Positions 25,248-34,124 of a stretch of DNA of 64,000 nt are shown here, one piece after another. The translations under genes were made by a program, and so were the position numbers. The notes beneath the pieces are model-generated. The model did no database searches. It had not been told where the DNA came from and worked only from the letters and a program-made list of their open reading frames with translations. Origin of the DNA: Pandoraea horticolens (GTDB lineage Bacteria; Pseudomonadota; Gammaproteobacteria; Burkholderiales; Burkholderiaceae); the NCBI RefSeq assembly GCF_902459555.1, contig NZ_CABPSM010000005.1:186001-250000 (forward strand), given 5' to 3'. Each line of letters opens with the position of its first letter. The first letter of the stretch is position 1.

Positions 25248-25452
25248 GGAACGCCACGATATCGGGGGTTGCGGCGGCGGCCACCCTCGACGCGGTCGCC
25301 GGATCGATCCCCATGCGTCCCGCGAGAGATTCGGCCACACGTCCGGTCAGCACCCCGGCGCCGCCACCCTCGAGTGACTTGAAGAAGCCATCGCCCCGCA
25401 CCAAACCAGCAGCAAACCCTACGAAGAAGCTCTTTCCGGCGTGACCGCCCAT
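25228..25452 (-). CDS. Small hypothetical protein, possibly DUF937-like
   Basis: 74 residues from the ATG at 25452 (a TTG at 25455 is adjacent). The N-terminal half is Gly/Phe-rich (GKSFFVGFAAGLVRGDGFF) and the C-terminal half is helical: ESLAGRMGIDPATASRVAAAATPDIVAFL. The helical half recalls YidB/DUF937 proteins, but this is weak. It overlaps the permease fragment on the other strand by about 20 bp. It may be a shortened copy. Confidence 0.4.
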   Translation of the reverse strand: MGGHAGKSFFVGFAAGLVRGDGFFKSLEGGGAGVLTGRVAESLAGRMGIDPATASRVAAAATPDIVAFLKERFA

Positions 25453-25523
25453 CAAGCCGCCGCTCTGTTCCTGCGATCCGTAACGAGTCGCGGCGCAGGA
25501 ATTTCACGGCGTTACATGAGACG

Positions 25524-25545
25524 AAAAGCGGGCATCGGCACCCGC
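25524..25545 (-). terminator. Terminator of the mhp operon
   Basis: Reading the minus strand, GCGGG/CCCGC with an 8-base loop is followed by TTTT, 16 bp past the mhpC stop. An outer pair GAGACG/CGTCTC (25518-25523 and 25552-25557) lengthens the structure. Confidence 0.65.
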
Positions 25546-25561
25546 GCTGACCGTCTCAACT

Positions 25562-26419
25562 TCAATGCGTCAGGAAATCGAGGACCATGCGATTGAACGC
25601 GTCGGCGTGCTCCCACTGCACCCAGTGACCGCAGCGATTGAACACGTGCAACTGGGCGTTGGGCAGCCCCGCCAGCAGGCGCAGACCGACGTCCATCGGA
25701 ACGAAGCGGTCTTCGCGTCCCCAGACGATCAACGTCGGCGCAGCGATTTCGCCAAGACGTGCGCCGTAGTCCGTGAACTGCTTCGGGTTCGCCGCGAGGC
25801 TCTTCACGAAGTTCTCGAGATGCTCGCGAGACGCGAGCATGTTGTCTAGCCGCGCCTGCATCAGATCGTCGGTGATCGCGCTGGCATCGAAGACGAACAC
25901 ATTCATCATGCGCTTCAGATTCTCAATGGTCGGCTCCTTGTACAAGCCGTTGAGCAGCTTGATGCCTTCGGTCGGCATTGCCACGAACTGGCTCGGACCG
26001 CCAGTGCCGCCGCCCATCAAAATCAGCTTGCCGACGCGCGCCGGGTTCGACAACGCAAATGCCACCGTGCCGTGACCGCCCATCGAATTGCCGATGATGT
26101 GCACTCGCTGGATGTCCAGCTCGTCGAGCACGGCCTTAAGCACACGGGCGTTGAGCTCCGAACGCGATCCGTTGTTGACCACGGGATCGCTCTTGCCCCA
26201 GCCAGGGCAGTCGACGAGCAGCACGCGATAACCGGCGTCGACCAACGGTTCGACGTTACGGTTGAAATTGGCCCAGCCCGTGGCGCCGGGCCCCGAGCCG
26301 TGCAGCATCACGACCGTCTCCGTACCGCTGCCGGTGTCGTTGTAATGAATGCGAAACACGGTGTCCGCGTCGCGAATGGTGACGAAGCGGCTCGTCGACG
26401 CTTCAGTGATTGCCGTCAT
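25562..26419 (-). CDS. mhpC: 2-hydroxy-6-oxonona-2,4-dienedioate hydrolase MhpC
   Basis: 285 residues of the alpha/beta hydrolase fold, cleaving the meta-ring-fission product to 2-hydroxypenta-2,4-dienoate and succinate (or fumarate). The catalytic triad is Ser112 in GNSMGGH, Asp237 in WGREDRF and His265 in [10 protein letters not shown]; the oxyanion region is [15 protein letters not shown]. Length and wording match MhpC closely. It is the last gene of the mhpABDTC unit and is followed by a terminator. Confidence 0.92.
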   Translation of the reverse strand: MTAITEASTSRFVTIRDADTVFRIHYNDTGSGTETVVMLHGSGPGATGWANFNRNVEPLVDAGYRVLLVDCPGWGKSDPVVNNGSRSELNARVLKAVLDELDIQRVHIIGNSMGGHGTVAFALSNPARVGKLILMGGGTGGPSQFVAMPTEGIKLLNGLYKEPTIENLKRMMNVFVFDASAITDDLMQARLDNMLASREHLENFVKSLAANPKQFTDYGARLGEIAAPTLIVWGREDRFVPMDVGLRLLAGLPNAQLHVFNRCGHWVQWEHADAFNRMVLDFLTH

Positions 26420-26436
26420 GATGACCCTTCCTTATC

Positions 26437-26468
26437 AGAATCTGAGAATCTGAGAATCCGAGACTCAG
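26437..26468. repeat. Four tandem 8-bp repeats between mhpT and mhpC
   Basis: Two exact and two diverged copies of AGAATCTG lie head-to-tail just upstream of the mhpC ribosome-binding region. It is a candidate variable-number repeat in the operon leader of mhpC. Confidence 0.8.
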
Positions 26469-26517
26469 AAATTCAAGAATTCAAAACCTGTAAATTGCAA
26501 ACTCCGGAAACGCGTAT

Positions 26518-27765
26518 TTAACGTCCCGGCTGAACTACGCCCGCCACGATGCGCGGCTCGAACGTGCCCACGACGGTCAATGCGGAGATGGCGGCGATCA
26601 CGATCAGTGGAATGCTCGACGACACGAGCATCGACGCACTCTGCCCCAACGCAAACAATTGCCCCGCGATCAGCGGTCCGAGAATCGAGCCAAGCCGGCC
26701 GATCGCCACCGCTGCGCCGACACCCGTTCCGCGAACTTCTGTGGGATACGCCTGTCCCGCCATCGAATACAGCACCGACTGTCCGCCCACGAGAAACAGG
26801 CCACAGAAGAACGCACCGCAAGCCATCGTCAACGCACCGATGGCACTCGACAGCCCAGCCAGCGACAACGCAATGCCGAGATACATGCCGATCACCGTCA
26901 GGCGCGGCGAAAAGCGGTCCATCACGTTCGAAATGCCGATTGCACCGAGGCCGCCACCGATGTTGAACATCATGATCGCCACGCCCGCCTGTTCGCGGGA
27001 CAACCCGTTGGCCACGACCATCGACGGCAGCCAGTTCATCAGGAAATACAGCACGATCAGCGTGCCGAGATAGCTGACCCACAGCGCGATGGTCCTGCGC
27101 GTGCGGTCTTCCTTCCACAGCGCGTGCGTTACACCGGGTGTGACGCTCGATGTCCGTGCGAGTCGCGTTTCGACGAATTGCGCGGACTCGCGCAGGCACA
27201 GGCCAAGCAACGGCACCATCAGCAACGGACCGAAGCCGCCGACGTAGAACACATGACGCCATCCCTCCTCGCTCGGGCTGACGATGCCGATGACGGCCGC
27301 GAGTGCCGCACCGAACGGCATACCGCAATACATCGCGCCCACGGCGCTGTTGCGATGCCCCTGCGGCGCCGCTTCGGCACACAGCGCGATGAGGTTGGGC
27401 ATGGCAGCGCCAAGGCCTAGACCGGTGAGAAAGCGCGCCGTCAGCAGCGATTCGAAACTCCACACGTGTGCCGTGAGGAGCGAAAAGATGCCGAACAACG
27501 CGACAGACAACGTCAGCACGTATTTGCGCCCCCAGCGATCGGCCAGCCGTCCGCCTAGCGCCGCGCCCGGCAGCAGTCCGATGGCGCCGGCGCTGAACGC
27601 CCACCCCATCTGCGCCACGCTCAGACCGAACTCCTTTGCGATGCGCGGTGCTGCCACGCCAGCCGATTGCAGATCGAGGCCTTCGAGCAATGCGATGGCC
27701 AGACACAAACCGATCGTCGCGAGGCTTCCCTTCGAGGCCACAACGCCTTGGGATGATGTGTTCAT
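26518..27765 (-). CDS. mhpT: MFS aromatic-acid:H+ symporter, MhpT-like
   Basis: Start at the ATG at 27765 behind GGAG; 415 residues, twelve membrane helices. LEGLDLQSAGVAAPRIAKEFGLS and GGRLADRWGRKYVL place it in the aromatic acid:H+ symporter family, which includes MhpT and PcaK. It lies inside the mhp operon between mhpD and mhpC, so import of 3-phenylpropionate-type hydroxylated substrates is the natural role. Confidence 0.85.
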   Translation of the reverse strand: MNTSSQGVVASKGSLATIGLCLAIALLEGLDLQSAGVAAPRIAKEFGLSVAQMGWAFSAGAIGLLPGAALGGRLADRWGRKYVLTLSVALFGIFSLLTAHVWSFESLLTARFLTGLGLGAAMPNLIALCAEAAPQGHRNSAVGAMYCGMPFGAALAAVIGIVSPSEEGWRHVFYVGGFGPLLMVPLLGLCLRESAQFVETRLARTSSVTPGVTHALWKEDRTRRTIALWVSYLGTLIVLYFLMNWLPSMVVANGLSREQAGVAIMMFNIGGGLGAIGISNVMDRFSPRLTVIGMYLGIALSLAGLSSAIGALTMACGAFFCGLFLVGGQSVLYSMAGQAYPTEVRGTGVGAAVAIGRLGSILGPLIAGQLFALGQSASMLVSSSIPLIVIAAISALTVVGTFEPRIVAGVVQPGR

Positions 27766-27897
27766 TGCTAAGTCTCCAGATTCACGAAGTCCGCTCTTGA
27801 TGGCGGTCATGGTGTCGATGGCGAAGTCACCCCGATTGCGGGGGATGCCGGTGTTGCCCTGTAACGCTGATGGATCGGATATCTGACGCGACCTGCC

Positions 27898-28683
27898 TCA
27901 CGCAAAGACGGCATGCACGCTGCCCAGTCCCTCGATCTCGGTGACGAACGTGCCGGCTTCCGTGACGGGCACCATCGGCCCAAGCGCACCGGTGAGCACG
28001 ACTTCGCCCGCACGCAGTGGCGTGCCGAGCTGTGCCATGCGATCCGCGAGCCAGACGGCGGCATTGAGCGGATTGCCGAGGCATGCCGCGCCGTTGCCGC
28101 GCGACAACACCTCGCCGTCGCGCGAAATGGTCATCGCGCAGGCCGTGAGATCTACGTCCGAGAGCTTCACGGGGCGGCTTCCGAGTACGAACAGCGCGCT
28201 CGACGCGTTGTCGGCCACGGTATCGACGAAGCGGATATTCCACTGCTCGATGCGACTGTCGACGACTTCCACGGCCGCCACGACGTAGGCGCTCGCGCGA
28301 AGAATGTCTGCGAATGTGTGCTTCTCGTACGTCAGGTCACGCTCAAGTACAAGCGCGATTTCAGCTTCGACCTTCGGCTGGATAAGGCTGGCAAGCGGCA
28401 TCGGCTGCGCATCGCCGTATGCCATGCTCGCGAACAGCGCGCCGAAGTCGGGCCGGTCCACGCCAAGTTGCTTTTGCACGGCCAGCGACGTCAGGCCGAT
28501 CTTGCGACCGACAATGCGCTCGCCATTGGCCACTCGCGCGTCGACATTGCGCTGCTGCACCGCATAGGCGGTGGCCATGTCGTCGAGTGCGATCTCGCCG
28601 CGCACGGGCGCAATGGCTTGACGTGAGGCTTCCGCCTGACGAAGACGGTCAGCAAGCGTTTGAATCATTTGGACATTCAACAT
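27898..28683 (-). CDS. mhpD: 2-keto-4-pentenoate hydratase MhpD
   Basis: 261 residues from the ATG at 28683, with AGAGG before it; the upstream extension of the frame is not credible. Motifs of the hydratase/4-oxalocrotonate decarboxylase family are clear: GRKIGLTSLAVQKQLGVDRPDFG, the metal-binding PKVEAEIALVLERDL and GNPLNAAVWLADRMAQLG. It hydrates 2-hydroxypenta-2,4-dienoate to 4-hydroxy-2-oxovalerate. The following aldolase and dehydrogenase (mhpE, mhpF) are absent from the cluster. Confidence 0.92.
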   Translation of the reverse strand: MLNVQMIQTLADRLRQAEASRQAIAPVRGEIALDDMATAYAVQQRNVDARVANGERIVGRKIGLTSLAVQKQLGVDRPDFGALFASMAYGDAQPMPLASLIQPKVEAEIALVLERDLTYEKHTFADILRASAYVVAAVEVVDSRIEQWNIRFVDTVADNASSALFVLGSRPVKLSDVDLTACAMTISRDGEVLSRGNGAACLGNPLNAAVWLADRMAQLGTPLRAGEVVLTGALGPMVPVTEAGTFVTEIEGLGSVHAVFA

Positions 28684-28718
28684 CGGGAAATCCTCTTGTT
28701 TGGTCCCGTTTCTCGTGA

Positions 28719-29678
28719 TCAGGCCGCTACGGCCAACGGAGGTTTCGGCACCGCGTGCATGGCAGCGAAACCCGCGATCCATTCGGGAATCGGACGGTAG
28801 TAATCGACGCTCGCGCGGTACTCGCCGTAGGCCGCGAGCATCGCGAACGCGGCAACCCACGTGCGGATCTCGTGCGCGGACTTGCCACCGTCTCGCGTAA
28901 TGGTGTCGTTACTCATCGCGTCGACGGCGCGCCAGTCGCCGTCTGTCAGGGTTTGCAGGAAATCACGGTCCCATTGCGGATTGAGCGGATGCATATGGCT
29001 GTCTCCCGCCGTGAAGGCCTTCGCCGCGGCAACGGTGCGCGCCTGACGCGCCGCACGAAATTCGGCCGACGGATTGCGTCCGGCAATCAGACGCTCGGCG
29101 ACTTCTTCGGTTGCGCCGATGAGCTCGGGCACCGGAGGTTCATGCGAAATGCCGCCCGAGCCGACCACAAGCACGCGCTTGTCCGTTTGCGCGAAGAAGC
29201 GGCCGATTGCATCGCCAAGCAACCGCGAGCGGCGAAGCGTCGCCATCGGGGGCGCGACCGAGTTGATGAATACCGGCACGACGGGATAGGTATCGAGACT
29301 GCCTGTTAGGACTTCCAGTGCATAGGCGAAACCGTGGTCGACCTGCATGCGGTACGACAGCGCAACGTCGATATCGCTCGACAATACGTGCTCCGTGAGC
29401 GCGTGCGCGGTGTTCGACGGCACGGGCAGTGTGCCTGCGAGGCTCTTAAAGTCACCAATAGCAGTGGCCTGCGCGCCAATACAGAACGGCGGCATGACGT
29501 CATAGAAAAAGCCGTTGAAGTGGTCGGGCGCGAACACGACGACGAGCTCCGGGGCGAACTGACGCACACGCTCTCGCGCAGTCGCCTGTACGCGCCCCAC
29601 TTCCGACACCACGTCATCGGCGGGGTCGAAATAGCCATGCAGCGGCGTGTGGGACAGGCATTCGAGATGAATCGGCAT
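28719..29678 (-). CDS. mhpB: 2,3-dihydroxyphenylpropionate 1,2-dioxygenase MhpB
   Basis: 319 residues, an extradiol class III ring-cleavage dioxygenase (LigB type). His115 in QVDHGF and His179 in GGISHEP fall at the same numbers as the catalytic histidines described for the E. coli enzyme, and the Fe-ligand region LSHTPLHGYF is at the N-terminus. It opens the ring of 2,3-dihydroxyphenylpropionate at the meta position with O2 and Fe2+. The start lies 2 bp after the mhpA stop. Confidence 0.93.
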   Translation of the reverse strand: MPIHLECLSHTPLHGYFDPADDVVSEVGRVQATARERVRQFAPELVVVFAPDHFNGFFYDVMPPFCIGAQATAIGDFKSLAGTLPVPSNTAHALTEHVLSSDIDVALSYRMQVDHGFAYALEVLTGSLDTYPVVPVFINSVAPPMATLRRSRLLGDAIGRFFAQTDKRVLVVGSGGISHEPPVPELIGATEEVAERLIAGRNPSAEFRAARQARTVAAAKAFTAGDSHMHPLNPQWDRDFLQTLTDGDWRAVDAMSNDTITRDGGKSAHEIRTWVAAFAMLAAYGEYRASVDYYRPIPEWIAGFAAMHAVPKPPLAVAA

Positions 29679-29680
29679 GC

Positions 29681-31528
29681 TCAGGCTCCGGCAACTTTGG
29701 CTAATGCAATGTCGTTTTGGATGCGCTGGGGTACCGGCGAGAGTCCGCTCGTCACGAGACGGATCGGGTCGTCGGCGAGCGCCGCCTTGCGGGCGAGTTG
29801 CACAAGCGAGTCGGAGACTTCCTGCGGCGCGCATACCCCCGCAACGAACCGGTCCGGGCGCATCAACACCACCGACTGAGCGCGCGCACCGAACCATTCC
29901 TTGAGACGACCCTGCGCATCACCGATCGTGATGACACCTTCCGGCACGTCGTCCATATAGCCGAGCTGGGTGTCCGGCTTGGCGAGCACGAAACGAACGC
30001 CGAGCTTCTGTGCGACGGCGCGCGCTTCCGGCGTCAGACCGAATGTGGGATCGGTCCCCCAGCCGATCACGGCGAAGTGATTGCCGATCACGTCGTCGAG
30101 TCGCTTCGTTTCCCCGTCGATTGTTCGCACTCGCGGCTGAATGAAGAGACGCCCCGCCGGGGAGTTGGCAGATGGATCGCGGCCGTACACCCACCGGCCG
30201 AGCCAAGACTCGCGCTTCTGGCTCATCAGGCCGAGCAGGCGGCCCGGCGCAGAATTGCCCGAACGCTCAAGCAGCCTCGCGAGCCATCCGCCGGTGCTCG
30301 TGGGCGGCGGGAGCAGGACCACGCCCTCTTCATAGCGCGGCATCGGCTTGAAGCGCATCTCAACGAAGTAACGTTTGACGGACGGAAACCAATTGAAGCT
30401 GTGCACGAAGGCGTCGCGAAAGCGCACGCCGAAGCGCGTGGTCGGTGCGAAGATGTCACCCGCCACTTCGGACAGATGGATCATGGCGCGCGCATGCGCA
30501 CGACGCTCGGCCGTGTAGGTATCGAGCAACGCTCCGTGGCACTGGCCCTTCACGACCATCGCCAACTTCCATCCGAGATTGTTGGCATCGCGAATGCCAC
30601 TGTTGTAGCCCTGCCCCTGCCACACCGGCATGATGTGCGCGGCGTCCCCCGCGAGCAGCACCCGCTCGACACGGAACGTTCCGGCCAGTCGCGCGTTGTG
30701 CGTGTAGACCCGTTTGCGGATGTAGTCGACCTTGTCGGGATACGCGACTACCTTGCGGATCAGCGCCGCCAGATTTTCCGGCTTCGACAATTCCTCTTCC
30801 GTCTCACCCGGCATCACCATGAATTCGAAACGACGAATGCCGTGCGGCAGCGCGGCCGATACATACGGGCGCTCGTGATCGCAATGCAGGTACACGTGTG
30901 GCGAGCCAACCGGGTCGTTACGCACGTCGACCACAATCCACTGGTTCGGCTTGGTGCGCCCTTCGAACGGCACTTGCAGCAGGCGGCGAATCAGGCTGTT
31001 ACCGCCGTCCGCGCCCACGACGTAAGCCGCGCGAACCGTGCGCGTTTCGCCATCATTGATGCGCGTGGTCAGCGTGACGCCGCGCTCGTCCTGTGTGCAG
31101 GCCTCCACGCCATGACCGAACAGCACCTGGACGTGCGCGAAGCGCTCTAGGCCGTCGAACAGTACGCGGTCGGCCAGCGGCTGGATGAACGCATTGCGAC
31201 GCGACCAGCCGAACTCGTCGGTGCGCGGCTCGATCGACGCAAAGCAATGGCCATCGCGCGTGAGAAAGCGCATCCAGTGATCGGGCGTGGTGTGCGGGAG
31301 CAAGGCATCGGTGAGGCCCACCGCCTGAAACACGCGCAGCGCTTCGTCGTCGAGACCGATAGCACGCGGATAGTCAATGAGCTGATCGAGCTTCTCGATG
31401 ATTGTGACGCGCACGCCTTGCAGGCCGAGGATGTTGGCGATCATCAGCCCGACGGGGCCGGCCCCAACGATGGCGACGTCGGTCGTGATGTCGGCCACGG
31501 CATTGGACGCATTGACGGATGCAGTCAT
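29681..31528 (-). CDS. mhpA: 3-(3-hydroxyphenyl)propionate hydroxylase MhpA
   Basis: Start at the ATG at 31528 behind AAGGAG. 615 residues, longer than the ~550 of E. coli MhpA but within the flavoprotein monooxygenase family. GxGxxG at residues 22-27 (VGAGPVG), [14 protein letters not shown], the DG motif in GADGGNS, and [34 protein letters not shown] are all present. It uses NADH, FAD and O2 to ortho-hydroxylate the ring. First gene of the catabolic unit, divergent from mhpR. Confidence 0.93.
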   Translation of the reverse strand: MTASVNASNAVADITTDVAIVGAGPVGLMIANILGLQGVRVTIIEKLDQLIDYPRAIGLDDEALRVFQAVGLTDALLPHTTPDHWMRFLTRDGHCFASIEPRTDEFGWSRRNAFIQPLADRVLFDGLERFAHVQVLFGHGVEACTQDERGVTLTTRINDGETRTVRAAYVVGADGGNSLIRRLLQVPFEGRTKPNQWIVVDVRNDPVGSPHVYLHCDHERPYVSAALPHGIRRFEFMVMPGETEEELSKPENLAALIRKVVAYPDKVDYIRKRVYTHNARLAGTFRVERVLLAGDAAHIMPVWQGQGYNSGIRDANNLGWKLAMVVKGQCHGALLDTYTAERRAHARAMIHLSEVAGDIFAPTTRFGVRFRDAFVHSFNWFPSVKRYFVEMRFKPMPRYEEGVVLLPPPTSTGGWLARLLERSGNSAPGRLLGLMSQKRESWLGRWVYGRDPSANSPAGRLFIQPRVRTIDGETKRLDDVIGNHFAVIGWGTDPTFGLTPEARAVAQKLGVRFVLAKPDTQLGYMDDVPEGVITIGDAQGRLKEWFGARAQSVVLMRPDRFVAGVCAPQEVSDSLVQLARKAALADDPIRLVTSGLSPVPQRIQNDIALAKVAGA

Positions 31529-31840
31529 GTGTCTCGCTCCTTTACTTTTCTTAGGCACAAGCGCGCCCCCGCGCCTGTCTCGCGCGTTCTGATGGCGTGC
31601 TGCTGTAGGTCAATCGGTGGCGGATCGTGGTGTCCGCTTGTCTTCGCTTCGTTGGCTCGGGTCGGGCCGGGATCCGCTGTCAAACGACTTGCCTTCGGCA
31701 AATGTCGTTCGGACGGATTGGGACGGTGTCTCCGTTAGCGCTCTGATTTTCTGTGGAGTCTAGGCAGGTCACGAAATGCGCTCAACAATTTCGCTAAAAT
31801 GTGCATAGAATGCACAACATTGATTTAATTGGACTTTTTT
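31529..31840. other. Divergent mhpA/mhpR promoter region
   Basis: 312 bp without a gene. The mhpR-proximal end is AT-rich and holds the MhpR-type operator at 31800-31816. No other motif was seen. Confidence 0.6.
31800..31816. promoter_or_regulatory. MhpR-type operator TGTGCAT-AGA-ATGCACA
   Basis: A perfect 7-3-7 palindrome 24 bp before the mhpR ATG. The GTGCA-N5-TGCAC core is the same as in the E. coli MhpR operator as I recall it (GGTGCACCTGGTGCACA). The mhpA start is 271 bp away on the other side. Confidence 0.8.
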
Positions 31841-32695
31841 ATGAACAAGTATTCGAATGTGCGAGGACTGTCGCGCGGGCTATTGGTGTTGAGAGCAATG
31901 AACGTCATGGAACGGGGTCGCGCAACGCCTGCGCAACTGAGCGAAGCCACCGGCCTGCATCGCACGACCGTGCGGCGTTTGCTCGAGACCTTGCTGGAGG
32001 ATGGGTTTGTGAGACGCAGCACGTCGGACGACACCTTTCGGCTGGCGCTCGCCGTGCGCTCGCTCAGCGAAGGCTTCACCGACGACGAGCGTGTCGCCAC
32101 CGTCGCTCCCCCGATCATGGGGCAGCTAATGCAACGCGTCGTATGGCCATCAGACCTGACCACACCCGATGGCGACGCCATGATCATTCGCGAGACAACA
32201 CATCGCTTCAGCCCGCTGTCGTTTCACCGTGCGATGGTCGGCCGTCGCCTGCCGATGCTGTTCACCGCCGCCGGACGCGCATACTTCGGCATGTGTCCCG
32301 ACACTGAACGCGAAGATATTCTCGACTTGCTGCGCACAGGCGCCGGTGGCGAGTTGCAACAACGCTTCGCCAGCGACGACGCCTTTATCCGCAACCTCGT
32401 ACGACAAACGCGCGACAACGGCTTTGGCTCGAATCACGGCGACTGGCACGACCAGCGCAAGATCGGTGCCGTGGCAGTCGCTATCCCATCCGAAGGTCGT
32501 GTGCTCGCCAGTCTGAACGTGATCTATCTCGATCAGGCCGTGAGTCCCGCAGAGGCCGTGCGACGCTTCGTACCGCCCCTGCAAGACGCGGCCACGCAAA
32601 TCGCGGCGGCGATATCGACGAAAGCATCATCCTCGCCGTCGCCGTCACCGGATATGCCACCGCCTGCACCGTCGACCGATATTGGAACGCCTTGA
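31841..32695 (+). CDS. mhpR: IclR-family regulator MhpR
   Basis: 284 residues from the ATG at 31841; a TTG at 31829 in the same frame is an alternative, and neither has a strong ribosome-binding site. The N-terminal winged helix (SRGLLVLRAMNVMERGRATPAQLSEATGLHRTTVRRLLETL) is followed by the IclR effector domain (GRAYFGMCPDTERE, HDQRKIGAVAVAIP). The MhpR subgroup activates the divergent catabolic genes with hydroxyphenylpropionate as effector. The last 25 residues are a Ser/Pro-rich tail. Confidence 0.9.
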   Translation: MNKYSNVRGLSRGLLVLRAMNVMERGRATPAQLSEATGLHRTTVRRLLETLLEDGFVRRSTSDDTFRLALAVRSLSEGFTDDERVATVAPPIMGQLMQRVVWPSDLTTPDGDAMIIRETTHRFSPLSFHRAMVGRRLPMLFTAAGRAYFGMCPDTEREDILDLLRTGAGGELQQRFASDDAFIRNLVRQTRDNGFGSNHGDWHDQRKIGAVAVAIPSEGRVLASLNVIYLDQAVSPAEAVRRFVPPLQDAATQIAAAISTKASSSPSPSPDMPPPAPSTDIGTP

Positions 32696-32954
32696 CCAGC
32701 CTGCGGGTCTGCCCGGCATCACGCGCGCTACTCGCGCTGCGTCATATCGACGATGCTGCGCTCGCTGCTGTTATCGGCGTGCAAGCGCGCCGAAGACGAG
32801 CCGGACATCGTCGCCGAAGTCGACGGTCTTGCGCGCCTGACGGACTTTGTGTGCACCGGTACGGCGCTTAGGACGTCGAAGACTTCCATGTCGGTAAAGA
32901 GGGACCGATGATCCGACATACGCTTCGCCCTCGGCCACGCCGCCATCGGCTTCC
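32696..32954. other. Gap between mhpR and the DUF5676 gene
   Basis: 259 bp between convergent genes. Open frames on the minus strand read through from the membrane protein in other phases and show no known motif. No terminator with a T tract was seen. Confidence 0.4.
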
Positions 32955-33257
32955 TCAGGCGCCAAGGCGTTGGCGCACCCACCCAAAGAAAGTACCCGCG
33001 AAGAACGCCCAGACCGACATGACCAGCAGCGCCTCTATGAAGCCGCCCCAGGAAAATGATGCTGCCCGCAGGAGCGGCGAGAAGTTCATGCCACGGAACA
33101 AGCTGTTCATGAATCCTAGGAAGGGTCCGGGTGCAGCGAGCCAGACGAGGGTGCACAGCGCGTAGAACGATGCCACCGTGACAGCGAGCGAAATGCCCGC
33201 GTGTAACGCCGGGTGTGCTGAATTCTGATTCCGGGTGGCCATTCCGAGCGTGCTCAT
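32955..33257 (-). CDS. DUF5676 family small membrane protein
   Basis: 100 residues with two hydrophobic segments (about 20-45 and 70-95: AGISLAVTVASFYALCTLVWLAAPG and GFIEALLVMSVWAFFAGTFFGWV). The pattern, with the central LFRGMNFSPL, is that of DUF5676 proteins, which recur in metal-resistance islands; their function is not known. It is divergent from the copper cluster and has a perfect FNR/Anr-type box 63 bp upstream. Confidence 0.75.
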   Translation of the reverse strand: MSTLGMATRNQNSAHPALHAGISLAVTVASFYALCTLVWLAAPGPFLGFMNSLFRGMNFSPLLRAASFSWGGFIEALLVMSVWAFFAGTFFGWVRQRLGA

Positions 33258-33319
33258 CGCAGTCTCCTTCGATCCTCAACTGCCATGACAACAAAGTGGT
33301 CACCTTGCCTGTGCGCGCC

Positions 33320-33333
33320 TTGATCTAAATCAA
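33320..33333. promoter_or_regulatory. FNR/Anr box TTGAT-CTAA-ATCAA
   Basis: A perfect match to the FNR consensus TTGAT-N4-ATCAA. Its centre is 69.5 bp upstream of the DUF5676 start, almost the spacing of the box before ompW. It could also serve the plus-strand copper genes. Confidence 0.7.
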
Positions 33334-33403
33334 CTCCTCGGCTGCCTTGCAGAACCATACTCGACTTGCATAGGTTCGCGTTGCAGTTGATTTGCACCAA
33401 TAA

Positions 33404-33565
33404 CGGGCACACCTTGTCCGAATCGAGCCGACCGGGGCTGCGGCCGATGAACTACTGAACGTCGTCACCAAAGCGGGGTACACCCCGGTGCAGGTTGCGG
33501 CTGAGGCAACGTCGACAGGTGGGCCATCCGCTCGCCGCGGTGGGTGCTGCGGCTGCTGCAGTTAA
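33404..33565 (+). pseudogene. Remnant of a CopZ/HMA heavy-metal-binding protein
   Basis: Between an in-frame stop at 33401 and the TAA at 33563, the frame reads as the second half of an HMA domain (GAAADELLNVVTKAGYTPVQ) with a cysteine-rich tail GGCCGCCS. No start codon and no N-terminal metal-binding CxxC remain. It appears to be what is left of a small copper chaperone. Confidence 0.65.
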
Positions 33566-33607
33566 CGCGTTGACTGGCTCGATTCCATCACTCATTTCAC
33601 TTCGGAA

Positions 33608-34108
33608 ATGACCATGCGTACCCTTCTTGCAATCGCCACTGCCGCCCTTCTCAGCGCCAGCGCGCTCGCCCAGACGGCGCCAACGGCTGCGGCCGACCAG
33701 GACCACGCAGCACACCACCCTGCAGACGTTTCCGCCTCTGCGCCGTCAACGCCACCGACGAAGGCTGGCCCGAAGGCCGCTTCGAAGCGTTCCAAGGCAG
33801 CCAGTGCCCCGTCCACGGCTCAGATGGACGCCATGATGAAGTCGATGCAGGAGATGCACGACAAGATGATGGCTGCCAGAACGCCGGAGGAGCGCCAAGC
33901 CCTGATGAACGAGCACATGAAAACCATGCAGGAGGGCATGTCCATGATGGGCCAGATGCACGGCGGCAAGGGCACCATGGGCCCGGGTGGCGGAATGGGG
34001 ACGGGGACGGGCCCGGACGCCATGAACAAACGCATGGACATGATGGAAATGATGATGCAGATGATGATGGATCGCGAAGTGACCCGGTCCTCCTCCCCCG
34101 CGAAGTGA
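33608..34108 (+). CDS. Methionine-rich periplasmic protein of the copper cluster
   Basis: 166 residues (or 164 from the second Met at 33614). A signal peptide (LLAIATAALLSASALA) is followed by a Lys/Ala/Ser linker with DHAAHH and then a long stretch very rich in Met and His: MDAMMKSMQEMHDKMM, MKTMQEGMSMMGQMHGG and MDMMEMMMQMMMD. Such clusters bind Cu(I) in the periplasm. I cannot name a family. It leads a plus-strand run of copper genes to copA. Confidence 0.75.
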   Translation: MTMRTLLAIATAALLSASALAQTAPTAAADQDHAAHHPADVSASAPSTPPTKAGPKAASKRSKAASAPSTAQMDAMMKSMQEMHDKMMAARTPEERQALMNEHMKTMQEGMSMMGQMHGGKGTMGPGGGMGTGTGPDAMNKRMDMMEMMMQMMMDREVTRSSSPAK

Positions 34109-34124
34109 GACGAGGGCGGATGCC

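Noticed and set aside
29717-31150. 477-codon plus-strand ORF opposite mhpA
   Set aside because: No motif; mhpA on the minus strand carries all flavoprotein signatures.
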